A stretch of 64,000 bases of DNA from Whitmania pigra (taxonomy: Eukaryota > Annelida > Clitellata > Hirudinida > Haemopidae). Below, in pieces: positions 1 to 10,117 of this stretch. Location: the NCBI GenBank assembly GCA_021613335.1, contig JAJTWR010000021.1, forward strand, positions 2,500,001 through 2,564,000, in the 5' to 3' direction. A program made the translations under genes and the position numbers. The notes beneath the pieces were generated by a model, which was not told where the DNA came from, made no database searches, and saw only the letters and a program-made list of their open reading frames with translations. Numbering within the stretch: the first letter of the stretch is position 1; each line of letters begins with the position of its first letter.

Positions 1-119
1 ATATTTTTCAAAGTGAGTGTTGAATTTGTTGCATTTAATTATTTAGGATAAAAAATGTTTGTTGATAAGGTCTTAGATGAACTGATGTTTATCTTAATCT
101 TTTTTTTTGGTTTATGAGT

Positions 120-824
120 TTATTGAATTAAACGAACAAACAAGCCTTTATATATACAGAAAAAACAAAAAGCGAAATCAAATAAATTCAAATAATACCA
201 AAGGGCCAGCCTTAAGGAAGAACACACTTCCACTGTCAGACTGACCCTGAAAGTAGTTATATACAAAATCACAAGCTATACGCATCCAGGCAATAAATAT
301 TGTTTGCACGACATTTTGAATAGTAAATAAAGTAATTTGAAAGGGCATGTGTTTAACTGAGTTAGTTCCTTGATAGATGAAGGTATGGAGGAGTAAAGTC
401 TTGGGCCATAACATTGAATTGAGAATAATTTAAGTGTAGATTTGGAAAAATTATGAATTTGTGATATATTTAACAGACTATTGTTAGAAAAGACAGAAGA
501 AGTTGATGATGAGGGTGATAAGAAAATTTTTCGTACATTCCGTTTTTGCAATATATTCAATTGATGTAAATGTGTGTTATAAGTAGCTGTCCATATTATA
601 TTGCAGTAAGTTAGATAAGGGTAAATAAGAGAGAAATATAATAGAAGAATAACTTCTGTGTCAATAAATGGCCGAATTCTAGAAATTACACCGATGTTCT
701 TAGAAACATGATTTTGAACATAAGAGATGTTTGAGCCAAGATAAGTGCTAATCAATAAAGAATAATCTAAAATGATGATATTAGTAATGGTAAAGGTGAT
801 GATAAGGATACCATTGTTAGCCAA
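120..824 (-). mobile_element. LINE reverse transcriptase C-terminal fragment with 3' tail
   Basis: A 182-codon reading frame (276-824, read leftwards) resembles the part of non-LTR retrotransposon proteins just after the RT core: residues like LIYPYLTYCNIIWTAT followed by LNILQKRNVRKIF are the usual FYPYLxYCNxVWG...LQKRAIR pattern. No catalytic YxDD is left, so this is a 5'-truncated copy. The 120-275 stretch beyond the frame would be its 3' UTR and contains a hairpin-like GGCCAGCCTTAAGG... AAGAACACACTTCCACT pattern that recurs near 34700. It lies in the intron upstream of the first visible TMEM67 exon, on the opposite strand. The clade (Jockey/RTE/CR1-like) cannot be fixed from so little. 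Confidence 0.75.
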
Positions 825-888
825 TTTTTTAGTTCTGCTTTCTATGGGCTCTTCAACATGAAATATTAATACAACCCTATGTTCACAG

Positions 889-3800
889 AAACAGAAAGAA
901 GTTGTGTTGCTACCCCATAAGGGTTCAAATAATGATCAGCACCTTGGTTTGCTTATTTCTGCCTTCATTCTCAAATTTTTGCATCTACTCCATCTTTTTG
1001 TATCGCAAATAAATGTGGATGTATTTTTGGTTGACTGGGAGAAACCCTCAAGAGTCGAAGTGAGCAAAACAGCATCGAATGAAGCCTCAAGAAAACTAAT
1101 TACTGAAGAATATCATATTCCAAGACCATCTGTTTGGAGGATGTACTTGGTGGCAAATGAATGGAATGAAATTCAATCATATAGGAAGCTTAATCCTGCA
1201 ATTCAGCTTATATTCACTCTTTTCTTTCTTGAAGTTTGTTTTCCAATTTCTTTATGTTAAGTTTAAGTTATTTAAGTTATTAAATAAAAACTTTAATGAA
1301 ATTATGTGGATATTAGCATGTGGATTATAGCAGTGCTGTTATTTCTAACTATTTAACTATTACTATTTATAAATCTGATGCTATGCACATGGTGCTTTAC
1401 AAATTTATTTTTATTATTATTATTTCAGGTGGTTGGATTTGGAAATATTGCCACAATGGATCCTCATAGCAACCTGAAACTTACAGGCAATGACAAATAT
1501 TTTGCTCCACAAAGTCATGTTATGAGATTTGCTTTAATAGGCCTCGTTTATTTCTGTGTAGGTTGGTATCATTGATACATTAATGAATAAATTTTATTGA
1601 TACTTTCAGTAATGATTGCTTATCCATAATAATATATTCATATTAGTGTGATTATATAATTTATTTCTGAGCTCCTTCAGAGCTTGGAAAGAGTTTCAGC
1701 TACAGATTACATAATTATTTCTGCTAGCAGTCCTTTCATTATTTTATCAGCTTTTGTTCAACTATTACTGGTTTCGCTCTGCTATGAAAGGTTTATTGAA
1801 GACAAAATACAACAATTTGTTGATCTCTGCTCCACTTGTAATATTAGTGTTTTCATTTTTTCTACTGAGTTATATGGATTTTATATACATGGAAGATGTG
1901 TCCATGGCAAATCTGATGTTGGTTTGAGACAAATGCATGAAAATTTCATCAAAGAAGAAGTTGAGTGATTTTGTTTTCAAGTATTCTCTAGGATTTATAA
2001 ATGATTTATTAAATTAGAGGGATCTGGTGTGCAAGAGAGGTTTGGTAGCTGATGACGATCAGCAAACCTTTGAGATTATTATTCCAAGGAGATTGAGGAG
2101 CAACATCAACAAAGTTACCAAACCTGTTTTATATGCGCAGGTAAATCTTTGTGATCTTTTCAATTTTTTAATCGTCTTTTATAGTCAAATAACGAGGACA
2201 TTTCATTATTTTTTATGGCAATTCTTTTTTGATAGTCGTGTTTTGTTGCTAAAATTGATGTAACATATCACTCTGGCAATAATTCTAGATTTTTTTTCTG
2301 GTATTGAATTTTACTTAATACGAAAAATAAAAGAAGTAATCACAAAATCAAAAAACCAAGTAAAAACTGAAATGATAAACCAGAAAGAAACATCGTAAGG
2401 CAGAACTTTTGCTGATGGATCCTCAATAATAAGCATGAACTTAGTAGATGCAATGTAAATATTAATATAATGAAAATGCATTAAGTCAAAGAAATAGTGG
2501 TGAGTCAAAGATGAGCTGTTTATATAGCCTTTAAATTCGCATAAACTTGGTTGATTTGTCACATTCAGTGGAATCCTAGCATAAATTCTAAGTTCTAGAC
2601 AAAAAATTGAATGATGCTTGATATTGGATAGGTCTATTTTAGAATGAATGCATGTTATGCAAATGCATCAATAATGTTTTTGCGAATAGATAAAGTAGAT
2701 CAGCGGTTCTCAGTCTGATGTTTTTGTCAGGGGTCGCCTGAGATACCAAGAATCTAATAATTTTTCTATATGATGTTGATTAAGATACTTTTTTAGTACA
2801 AGCTATTTTATGTAATGCCCCATTGGGTTGCCTTCACTGACGAAAATGTTGAACCAGAAAGCAAAAAAAAATTGAATGATATGTTCTTTCAAATAATGCA
2901 AATGCTTCAAGAAATTTCAAAATATTTTCTTATTTAACCAATACTCAATTTGACTTCTCTACTGCAGTGTTTCCCAGAAAATAAGACAGTATCTTATATT
3001 AATTTTTTCTCCAAAAGACTTGCTAGGGCTTATTTTCAGGATGTGTGTTATACTTTCATAATCAACAACCCTTCAGAACAATTTTTATCATTATACAAAG
3101 CTGCAAGTGGCAAGGACCATGCTTTTAATCATTTAATACTTTTAAAGTAATACTTTATATCTTTTATTAATATCTTACATAAATCTTAGAAAACCCTTCA
3201 ATTAGAGTTTTTTTTTTAAATTAGTCAAATACACTTGTATCAACCTTTTTTGGACCCTGATTATAAATCTCCAAACTCTGAATTCCTGTCTGAATTTTTT
3301 GCAAATCCATTTCCAGCAGAACCATTGGTCTCAATCTCTTATGTTTAACAAGAGAACTCTCCTTAAACGGGTATTTCTTGTTTGTATATCCTGCCGCATT
3401 GTCAAGACATCTCTCAAAACACTGAATTCTTACCCTGTCTTGCAACCTCTCACAGGTTAGGCTTCACAGTGTTTCCGATACATACTTGCACTTCTTAGCA
3501 TTTCTCTCATCCATCTATTAACTGGGATATCATATTCATCATACTCTGCTCACCATTTGTGGATCATTTGGATATCCAACTTAGTTACTTTACAGAAAGC
3601 TGTAAGATTTCTGTCCAATAAGTTTTCAATGATTCCTTTCTTGTATTTGATAGAATAGCCTTTTCTTTTGCACTCATCTTGTCGAAATAACTATTAATGG
3701 TAAATCTGTTACACATACAAATTAAGATTCATAAACTCAGCCTAATGCAACTCTATTCTAATCGGTTGCGTGTTTACCATATCTGCTTATCCATTTATAT

Positions 3801-4970
3801 TTTTCATGCAATTACTTACATTAGTACTTAGTAATTATAATTTTCATTATAAGTACTCTTAAGTATTTATTTTATTTGTTGCAAATTTGAACATATTTTT
3901 AGAATTCACAGAGCCTCACCAATGAAAGAGGCTTGAAACAAAACCTGTATGAATCTATTGAAGCTCATTATGCTATCAATCACTTGCTTACATCTTTCAT
4001 AGATCATGTGAGTTTTTTTTAAAGGATTATCTAATTAGACATAATTAATGCAAATGAATTTGGATATCTAATTAAGCACTAAAGATCATTTGTTAAATAA
4101 TGTATAGCAATAATAAACCTGTAAGTAGTTCTTTGAAGAACTTTCTGCACTTTTTGTGTGTGCTTGTAATCTTATTTAAAAACTATAAATCTAAATAAGC
4201 AATCATTTATCAGACTCTCACAGATGTAGATTATATTGTAAAAAAGAAATCATTGATCGAGTCAATGCTTCAGGCAGAATTTCAATCCCATTCCAATACA
4301 GGAAGCTTTTATAGAGGTTTTGTATGATTATGATAATTTGCTTGCAGACCATCCATAAGTAAAATATAGCTTGGAGGATCGGTTTTGATGATTTAGATTA
4401 TTGGGGTTCTATAATAAAGCAAAGCTGATGTAGTACTGTGTTTCATCCAAAACTCCTGACATTCTCAAGGGATGGGTGAATTAATTCCCTACTTAACCAA
4501 CTTTGTTGCATCTCACCGCATATGGTTATCAATGAGACTCGAGGCTACCTTTGCAAATGGACATCGTGTAAATCAAACTGAGCATTATAATTTCTGAATT
4601 TTTGAAAGCTGATGATTTGTGGAAAACTGAATTCACTGAATTAATTTTTATGTTTGAAAATTTATTTTATCCAGACAATGGCCATGCATTTGAATCTGTG
4701 TTATTTTATGGTAATGAAATAACGTTGGCAATTTTTGAAGTTCTTCTCTTTTCCTGCATAGACATCCTATTTTCTAGTTATGTTCTAGATGGTCTTGCTA
4801 CTTTCTTTTTTATGGAGGTAATTTCTTACCATTCATCTCATAGTTTTAATTCATCTCATTTAATATGTATAAATCAATGTTTGCAGGTGATCTTGTCCAC
4901 TCTGCGGGACAGTTTTGGAAAGGTAAACTTAGCAAGGAAAACTATGGTGGACAACAGATTCTTGATTTAA
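889..4970 (+). CDS. TMEM67: Meckelin homologue, C-terminal half (8 exons, 5' part outside window)
   Basis: Meckelin is a multi-pass membrane protein of the ciliary transition zone. Exons inferred from GT-AG sites and phase agreement: 889-1233, 1429-1561, 1751-1964, 2020-2140, 3903-4007, 4214-4316, about 4610-4817 and 4887-4970. Recognisable family segments: VDVFLVDWEKP, VANEWNEIQ, LFFLE+VVGFGNIA across intron 1, CYERFIEDKIQQFVDLCS, YGFYIHGRCVHG, KRGLVADDDQQTFEI, LTSFIDH+TLTDVDYIV across intron 5, FESVLFYGNE and the terminal KTMVDNRFLI before TAA at 4968. Exons 1-5 and 8 align without gaps to the family as I know it. Exon 7's start is uncertain: the acceptor at 4609 gives a matching phase but adds residues between conserved blocks. 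The extracellular Cys-rich N-terminus is missing because the window begins too late. All visible exons are open, so the gene looks functional. Confidence 0.9.
1751..1964 (+). CDS. TMEM67: TMEM67 exon with YERFIEDKIQQFVDLCS block
   Basis: The start is set by acceptor TTTTATCAG; one G from the previous exon (ending 1561) completes an Ala codon and yields CVAFVQLLLVSLCYERF, which matches the family residue for residue in spacing. An apparently open frame runs about 70 bases upstream into the intron, but using it would break the alignment. The end is at donor GTGATT, phase 2, completed by G at 2020 to give VEDLVCKRGL. Confidence 0.85.
2702..2860. mobile_element. hAT-type MITE remnant
   Basis: The left end CAGCGGTTCTCAGTCTG and the following GGGGTCGCCTGAG resemble the CAGCGGTTCTCAACCTG...GGGTCGC ends of small hAT-derived elements. 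The right end (GAAAATGTTGAACC) is a degenerate inverted copy. About 160 bp, no coding capacity. Confidence 0.5.
2966..3060. mobile_element. MITE-like repeat with AAAATAAGACA signature
   Basis: GTGTTTCCCAGAAAATAAG followed by ACAGTATCTTAT, then CTAGGGCTTATTTTCAGG, has the layout of widespread short DNA transposons whose ends read CCCGAAAATAAGACA and contain an internal GGGCTTATTTTC. Superfamily not assigned. It explains the spurious open frame in this intron. Confidence 0.5.
3221..3445 (-). other. Open stretch of unknown origin (possible transposase relic)
   Basis: A 74-codon frame on the - strand with CFERCLDNAAGYTNKKYPF and KHKRLRPMVLLEMDL. Upstream on the same strand (3445-3700) codons continue in broken frames (YDIPVNRWMREMLRSA). 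This looks like a decayed protein-coding insert within the TMEM67 intron. I do not recognise the family and assign no function. Confidence 0.25.
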
Positions 4971-5449
4971 AAAAAATCGCGTCATATACCAACTTTATTA
5001 GCAAATAGAAGTTTGCTTAATTTGAATGAATGACATAAAAATTGGGAAAGACTTCATTGCTCAAAAACTGCACAATGGTGCCAAAAACTTTGTTTATACA
5101 AGTTTTCAAAAACTTCCAATATGTGAATTTGAAGCATGCGTTTGTCGATTTATTGTCATTGGTTATTGCCAATTACCAGAGAGTGGTCTCCATGAATTTC
5201 ATTGATCCCATCTAAAAGACTTGAGCAAAATAGTTAGTAATGCTTTAGTGATGTTGCGCAGCTACTGTTGCACATGGATATGACCTTCAAAAACTTCAGC
5301 TGAATCGTGCACGTGGTCCTGGCCATTCAAATGTGCCAGCTTAATTGAAAGTGTTATTGTTGCGACCATTCCCTATAATTTGATATATTGGTTATGTCCA
5401 GTGTGTTCTAATTATTACTATTTTCCTTCCAAGTGTTATCCAGTACGTT
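4971..5449. other. TMEM67 3' flank, no further gene seen
   Basis: Follows the TMEM67 stop. AT-rich, no open frame of note, no inverted termini that I can pair. It probably contains the TMEM67 3' UTR, but I could not single out a polyadenylation signal with confidence. Confidence 0.4.
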
Positions 5450-5632
5450 GTGCAGGTTGGACAAATGGGTTTCGTGCCTGCATGCAGTTGTAATGGCAAC
5501 AGTCGCAACGTGTCTTGTTCGAAACTCGGCCTGCACTGCTACAAGCGCCCTTGGTAAGGAGCGCTATATGAACGGTTACAAAAGGCGCCTCTGACGCTAC
5601 GCATATGGCGCTATACACATGAAGTACAATTA
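5450..5632 (+). mobile_element. tRNA-derived SINE, family A, copy 1
   Basis: About 180 bp starting GTGCAGGTTGGACAAATGGG (A-box region) with a B-box GTTCGAAACTC at 5517-5527, then GCGCTATATGAACGGTTAC and the 3' segment AGGCGCCTCTGACGCTAC...ATGGCGCTATA. Copy 2 at 6058 is closely similar. The 3' 40 bp match the 3' end of the L2-like LINE at 31460-32835. Confidence 0.85.
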
Positions 5633-5892
5633 TGTTACTTGTCTTCCGTCAGCAGACACTTACATAATGGCAAAAGCCATTTGGCTGAAGTTGGAAGCAG
5701 TGATGGGTAAAATCACGTTCAGAGTGATTGGAAATCAAAATCAAGATCACCAGACAAAAAGTGATTTGGAATCAAAATCAGGTTCACGCATGTGATTTCA
5801 CGTTAAAATCAGGTTCACTTGTAGAGGTATTTCAAAAATCATCAAAATCAAATCACTTTTGACCAAAAAGTGCACGAACTTTTTCAACACTG

Positions 5893-6045
5893 TCAATTTT
5901 CAAAGCTTTTTTTAACTTTTAAAAACAAAAGTTTTTGAAACATCGAATCATGGAGTCTGTTCATTCTTGATGTTTTAATCAGTCCTGCCGAACTAAATAA
6001 CCTCTCCACGCGAGCCGATGGGGGAGGCGTTGTATTATAGCGCAC
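5893..6045 (-). pseudogene. hAT transposase C-terminal dimerisation segment
   Basis: Residues TPPPSARVERLFSSAGLI followed by RMNRLHDSMFQKLLFLKV are the hallmark hAT C-terminal dimerisation motif (SxxVERLFSxAG...RNRLxxxxxEKLLFL). The frame is fused upstream with SINE-derived codons (6046-6153), so its apparent ATG is not the real start. The catalytic core is missing, which makes the host element non-autonomous. Confidence 0.85.
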
Positions 6046-6057
6046 AAAGTGACTAGG

Positions 6058-6240
6058 GGCGTGCAGGTTAGCCGAATAGGTTACGTGCCTGCATACGGCG
6101 GTAATGGCAACAGTCGTAATGTATTGTGTTCGAAACCCAGCCTGCACTGCCACCAGTTCCCTTTGGAAGGACCGCTATATAAATGGTTACAAGGCGCGCC
6201 TCTGACGCTATGCATATGGCGCTATATAAATAAATGAAGT
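6058..6240 (+). mobile_element. tRNA-derived SINE, family A, copy 2
   Basis: Same layout as copy 1: GTGCAGGTTAGCCGAATAGG, B-box GTTCGAAACCC at 6128-6138, TATATAAATGGTTACAAGGC and the LINE-like tail GCGCCTCTGACGCTATGC...GGCGCTATATAAATAAATG. It is inserted in the hAT element 5698-6742, just upstream (relative to the - strand) of the transposase relic, so it postdates that element. Confidence 0.88.
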
Positions 6241-6742
6241 TGCAATAAAGATTTTTTTGACTAGGCTTGATTCAAGACTGGAGAGATGACATTCCTCACC
6301 AGACAAATAATTCATTGTATTGGTGCGGATACTGTTTGCCTTGTTAACAGTGACTTTTTGTTTTATCATTATCAGCAATTTTACAACTTTCGTTTACCAT
6401 GAGGTCAGAATAGCACTAACAACAACAATACAAGTAAATAAAAGGAAATTGCATCGATTATCAACTGATAATAGTTACAGCAGAGTGGTGTGCTATTATA
6501 AAGAAAGATCTATTATAAAGAAAGATATTATATAATTTAAAAAACTAAATTTTAAAATTTACATTTTATATGATTTCGCGATTTTTACATAATAAAAAAA
6601 AATCATCGATCATCAAAAATATGATTTAAAATAAAAATCAAAATCGCACAACACACGATGATTTGAATCAAATCAAAAAATCACAAAGGTGATTTTATTT
6701 CGTGATTTTAAATCACTTGATTTGAAATATTACCCATCACTG

Positions 6743-7835
6743 ACCCCAAGGCTATTCCAACCTCTAGAGGCACCCACCTTGTAGTGTACGTCTTGGTGGA
6801 AAACCGCATTGTGAACCCGTTGAAATTTTGCTGAAGGATGTGAATGTAGACACCCTCTGCCTTCTTCCACTCATCATCGACCGTGTATCTGTATGAGAAA
6901 ATACAGCAGGTATAGTGTCTTAGGACATCTTTTGCATAGGAGATTGAGAACTCCGTTGGGCCCTAGCGCTGATCGGTTTCTCTCTTTCCTCACAAATCCT
7001 CTCACCTCTTCGAACAAAGGAGACGCCAAACAAAAGGGACTGGTCGGCAGAGGCACCGCCGAGATGTCAGCCCTTTCCTAATGGAGGAGGGCGTCACTAT
7101 ACGTGATTATAGTGAAATTGAGTAGGTGTTCCTCCAACTTGTCTTGTTCTACAGAAAGTTCTCCCGATTTCGGAGGGTCTAGTAGCGATCTCCCGTAACT
7201 GTACGGATCGCTAAAAAAGCTTCTCATAGCTGTCCTCATCTCGTACTCCCTCTGTCTCCCTCTTTCCGCGCGATGCAAGTCTCTCACTCGTCAGTTCACG
7301 TCCTCCCCTAGGACGGAGAGTCCTTCTCTGTTGTCTTCTGTAGCCACTTTCCACCGACGGCGAAGCGCTTTTTTTGTCTTTGAGGCGTCCGAGTTCGCGC
7401 TGTCGCCTGGAGTCCTTTATTTCCTGGGGTCGTCTGGTAGGCGCCACCCCAAATCTCTCGATGCACTTGTTATAGATAAAGTCACTGAAGGATTTCACTG
7501 ATCCATCATTCAGGCTTTTCTTGAGTCTTTGCTTAAGTTCCTCATCCAGTCCATCCTGACCAACTTTTCTTGTCGTTTCCTCGAGGGAACCTTATCCTGC
7601 CTTTTTGGAAGTCTTGTCCTTGGCGAGAAACTCAGACACACTCGGAACTGTGGTGTGACTCATGTCCGGTGTCGTCCGGCGTTTTACCTATCTGCAACTT
7701 TGCGATAGATTGCTGTCTCAATGCCTCACACCCCCAATTTGATTTTGTTTGATGGACTGAGTCCCCTCTCGGTTGCGTAAACTCTTCCACACGTACATCT
7801 TTTAACTGGCGAGAAGAGAGGAGAAAAGCCTTCAA
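6743..7835 (-). pseudogene. R2-superfamily (Hero-like) LINE, 5' portion, internally deleted
   Basis: Read leftwards the frames match the intact copy at 44.2-46.8 kb: FFSDPYSYGRSLLDPPKSG (7150-7220), RNRSALGPNGVLNLLCKRCP (6920-6990) and NGFTMRFSTKTYTTRWVPLE (6750-6810). Upstream (7211-7835) are basic segments, FIYNKCIERFGVAPTRRPQE and RRQRELGRLKDK, that the other copy lacks because it is 5'-truncated. Between AEGVYI and the FSTK block about 120 RT codons are deleted, including the first catalytic aspartate region. The hAT at 5698-6742 cuts it right after VGIALG. Several frameshifts and an 'insert' (FTI) mark it as dead. Confidence 0.82.
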
Positions 7836-8060
7836 TCAAGTTTCCTGTAACAATTTTCTCATCATTCTTGTCAAGAATGATAACGAGCTAAGTTAGCTCA
7901 GTTATAAACGATAGACGCGGCCAGTGTATCTACACCGGTAAAACGTTTTGCATCGTTGGGGTGCCTATGAACATAGACGATAAGTCGATAAAAGTCGATA
8001 GGTGCAGTAATCTTAGCAAAAGTCTTTAAAACTATCCGTAGGTCCAAGGTAGCAACCTCT
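7836..8060. other. Unassigned AT/GC-mixed spacer in LINE graveyard
   Basis: No reading frame or repeat I can place. Probably further 5' UTR of the - strand LINE or flanking relic. Confidence 0.3.
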
Positions 8061-8446
8061 GTGGTTGTCCTAGAGTTCGGAAGCCATCTGATTTCATCCT
8101 GCTTCAAAAAGCATGCTGGTGGGGTACCCGTTCAACTGTTGGAAGTTAGCATTACTCCATCGTCAGTGATGAGAAACCTAGGTGTTTACTTTGACACATC
8201 ATTGTCAATGGAAAATCATGCTGGAAAGATTGCCCCGATGGCATTCACTACGAAATGCCTCCAAAGCATTGTTTCTTTCAACCAGTCCTGGTCAATAGGT
8301 CGCCATCCTTCTTATTGGAAGAAAGCGACGGAAATTCCTATCCTTCGGAACCATACTCATATAGACCCATCTCTTTGACTTCCACTCTTTGCAAGCTCCT
8401 TGAAATCGTAGATGCAGAAGCATCAGAGCGGGCTGGCTCTCCCTAG
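8061..8446 (+). pseudogene. LINE RT fragments (L2/I-like), rearranged
   Basis: VSITPSSVMRNLGVYFDTSL followed by ENHAGKIA (8150-8235) is the post-catalytic RT block VSIxPSxxVRNLGVxFD..LSMExH. Then WKKATEIPI and, in the next frame, YSYRPISLTSTLCKLLE (8300-8405), which is the early RT motif that should precede it. The order is therefore scrambled: two truncated insertions or a rearranged copy. No YADD box survives. Confidence 0.7.
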
Positions 8447-8737
8447 CGACAAGCATCCTCAGAGGATCGTCGGCCGCTATTGCCAGAGGGGAGGTGTCGA
8501 AGATGACCCTATCTTCAATGCCCAAGATGCTCTGATATCTTCGGCATTTAATAATCTTGTGATATCCTTTTGAATGTTGTCAGGCAGGAGTCGTGACATC
8601 GTTTCAAAATGGCTTAGCTGGTTTGTCTTCTTCATCTTCCAGTAAAGTTTGCCCTTGGGGTAGAAATCCTTTAATCAGAAACAAAATAACATTCACTGAT
8701 GGAGTTATTAAGAGTGGTCGTTGATCGGATAGCATGC

Positions 8738-9111
8738 TTAGCGGTGAGTTTTTTTCAAATGGAAGTTCACCGCGTTCCACTTGCAGCGAGAGGTTCCAGT
8801 TCCGGGCATGCTGCCGGTCTTAACGGCCTGGAATACTCTCTTGTTCTGCTTGTAGCTCAAGTCAAAGGCTTCCCTCCCATAATCAATCACAGATCTTATA
8901 GTGTGTATTATGTTCTGTAAAGCTGAAGCAAGCAAAATTTGCTGGATCCGCAGGATTTTCCGGCAATAGCTCGCACCACGTTGGGACGTTTCCGACATCT
9001 GACCTCAACCGCAGCTGTCTGAGCTTTCCAGTTCAGCTTCTCATCTAGTATTACATCTAGAAACGTAGCGGTTGGGGTCATTGGAATTTGTTCCCCAACT
9101 CTGCTTAGCAA
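8738..9111 (-). pseudogene. LINE RT C-terminal fragment (I-clade-like)
   Basis: On the - strand, TATFLDVILDEKLNWKAQ, then RCRKRPNVVRAIAGKSCGSS and IRSVIDYGREAFDLS follow the usual post-RT order (FLGVxxDxKLxWxxH...KRLNLLRxIxGTxWG...IRSVIDYG). A frameshift near 8910 splits the frame. The 5' end is truncated near 9111. Confidence 0.7.
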
Positions 9112-9293
9112 CTACGCTAGCATAGGTCTCATCTACCGGTGGTCTTAGAAAAGAGAAGAAACCTGGTGTGATGAAGCCTCTGACTGTACATAAACTCTGG
9201 TCATAACTTGTTATTATTTTTACAAACAATATTTTTATTTTATTTATTTTATTTTTGTGGTGTGTCATCTTTTTTTTTCTTTGTTGTTGTCCC
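9112..9293. other. Short AT-rich spacer
   Basis: T-rich stretch (TTTTATTTATTTTATTTTTG) that may be a LINE tail in reverse orientation. No gene. Confidence 0.3.
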
Positions 9294-9340
9294 CGTCCTA
9301 ATCATCTAGTTATGAAATGGACTTTAATAAAATACACACA
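9294..9340 (+). mobile_element. SINE family B, 3' tail only
   Basis: CCGTCCTAATCATCTAGTTATG then AAATGGACTTTAATAAAA. The same ~40-bp tail recurs at 20133, 20600, 41919, 52387, 53520 and 60105. Confidence 0.75.
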
Positions 9341-9439
9341 CATGGGCCGACCTTCACATGTCGAGGAGCAAGGTGGAAGGAAGAAAAAAAGAAGAGGTGA
9401 AGAGGAGATGGAGAAGAGATTGTAGCAAACATAAAAGCC

Positions 9440-9544
9440 AGCAGAGACACCCGGCTGATCACCGACTCAACCCCAGAGAGCGTAAGGAGATCAGGGCCAA
9501 AACGCTTAAAGGCTTGATCATTTCTCTGAGGGATTCTTTGCTGC
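9440..9544 (+). mobile_element. Hero-like LINE 3' UTR, left part (split by LTR element)
   Basis: GACACCCGGCTGATCACCG, GAGAGCGTAAGGAG, GGGCCAAAACGCTTAAAGGC and CTCTGAGGGATTC parallel the 3' UTR of the intact LINE at 47105-47220 (GACACCCGCCTGATCAACG ... GGGCCGAAACGTTTGATGAC). The remainder (AGCTCCTGTAGTTTCTCAATA) resumes at 13820, beyond the LTR retrotransposon, and matches AGCTCCGCGGTAGGAGTTTC at 47221. Confidence 0.78.
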
Positions 9545-9700
9545 TGTAATGTTTTTGTTATTTCAAAGTTTAACGGTTTATCCACAATGTCAATAACAAC
9601 TAATCCAAACAGTCCAGAACACAAGATGGCGACCACCAACAACACACGCCTAACCAAAGATCACTGATCAAACAAAATATAAACATAGATATATGTCACA
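9545..9700 (-). repeat. 3' LTR (156 bp)
   Basis: Begins TGTAATGTTTTTG and ends ATATATGTCACA as written on the + strand. Identical to 13659-13814. Confidence 0.95.
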
Positions 9701-9757
9701 TCTCCCCTTATTCAACTAATGTCCTTCATTGATCGGATGATGATGGAACTCCTTCCT

Positions 9758-10117
9758 TCAGAGATCTGCAAAACGGACTGGAGATTTGGAGATCCTTCCT
9801 GACCTAGTCCGGTATTCAGTCATAGTAGAATCAGTGGGGTGTACAGAAGGTGCTTCAGTCGGTTCTTGGTTGTTTTCATTGACCTCTATGGGCTCGTCCG
9901 TTTGAACTGAAATGACTGGAGGGGATTCCTCTGTGGTTATGAGATGACGCCGATTTCTCCTGAGTTTTCCACCCGACTCTGTAGTCACGATGTACGATCG
10001 AGGGGCGTCATGCTTGTTGTCCACTTGTCCTAGAATCCACTGGCCCTGATGACGTATTCTAACTGTTTCTCCTGGCTGCAGTTCTGGTAGGCTACGAGCT
10101 CCTCTGTCGTAGTACAT
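9758..10117 (-). CDS. pol: Integrase C-terminal tail of the LTR element (out of frame with pol)
   Basis: Starts in the 26-bp overlap with the main pol frame. MYYDRGARSLPELQPGETVR is the usual YYDRGA(R/K)xLPxLxxGxxVRIR beginning of the integrase C-terminal barrel; QGQWILGQV, RNRRHLI and TRSGRISKSPVRF follow as in related elements. In the family this continues directly from the integrase core, so the separate frame reflects a one-base class indel near 10115. Whether the indel is a mutation or a sequencing error cannot be told here. Confidence 0.85.
   Translation of the reverse strand: MYYDRGARSLPELQPGETVRIRHQGQWILGQVDNKHDAPRSYIVTTESGGKLRRNRRHLITTEESPPVISVQTDEPIEVNENNQEPTEAPSVHPTDSTMTEYRTRSGRISKSPVRFADL

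Larger units (their letters stand above)
2141..3902 (+). other. TMEM67 intron with degraded repeats
   Basis: This is a 1.76-kb intron without an additional convincing exon. It contains a hAT-type MITE remnant (2702-2860), a MITE with the AAAATAAGAC signature (2966-3060) and an unexplained open stretch on the - strand at 3221-3445. The short open frame 2950-3150 overlaps the second MITE and is not a gene. Confidence 0.6.
5698..6742 (-). mobile_element. hAT DNA transposon, decayed, with nested SINE
   Basis: Perfect 13-bp terminal inverted repeats: CAGTGATGGGTAA at 5698 and its reverse complement at 6730-6742, typical for hAT. Subterminal DNA on both sides is crowded with AAATCA/TGATTT motifs, likely transposase-binding repeats. 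Inside are the last codons of a hAT transposase (- strand) and SINE copy 2. I could not match an 8-bp target duplication. It sits in a Hero-like LINE copy whose coding sequence resumes at 6743. A solo right end of the same family lies at 38140-38316. Confidence 0.85.

Noticed and set aside
2950..3150. 66-codon open frame in TMEM67 intron considered as an extra exon
   Set aside because: It overlaps a MITE with the AAAATAAGAC signature and the meckelin alignment needs no residues between the exons at 2140 and 3903.
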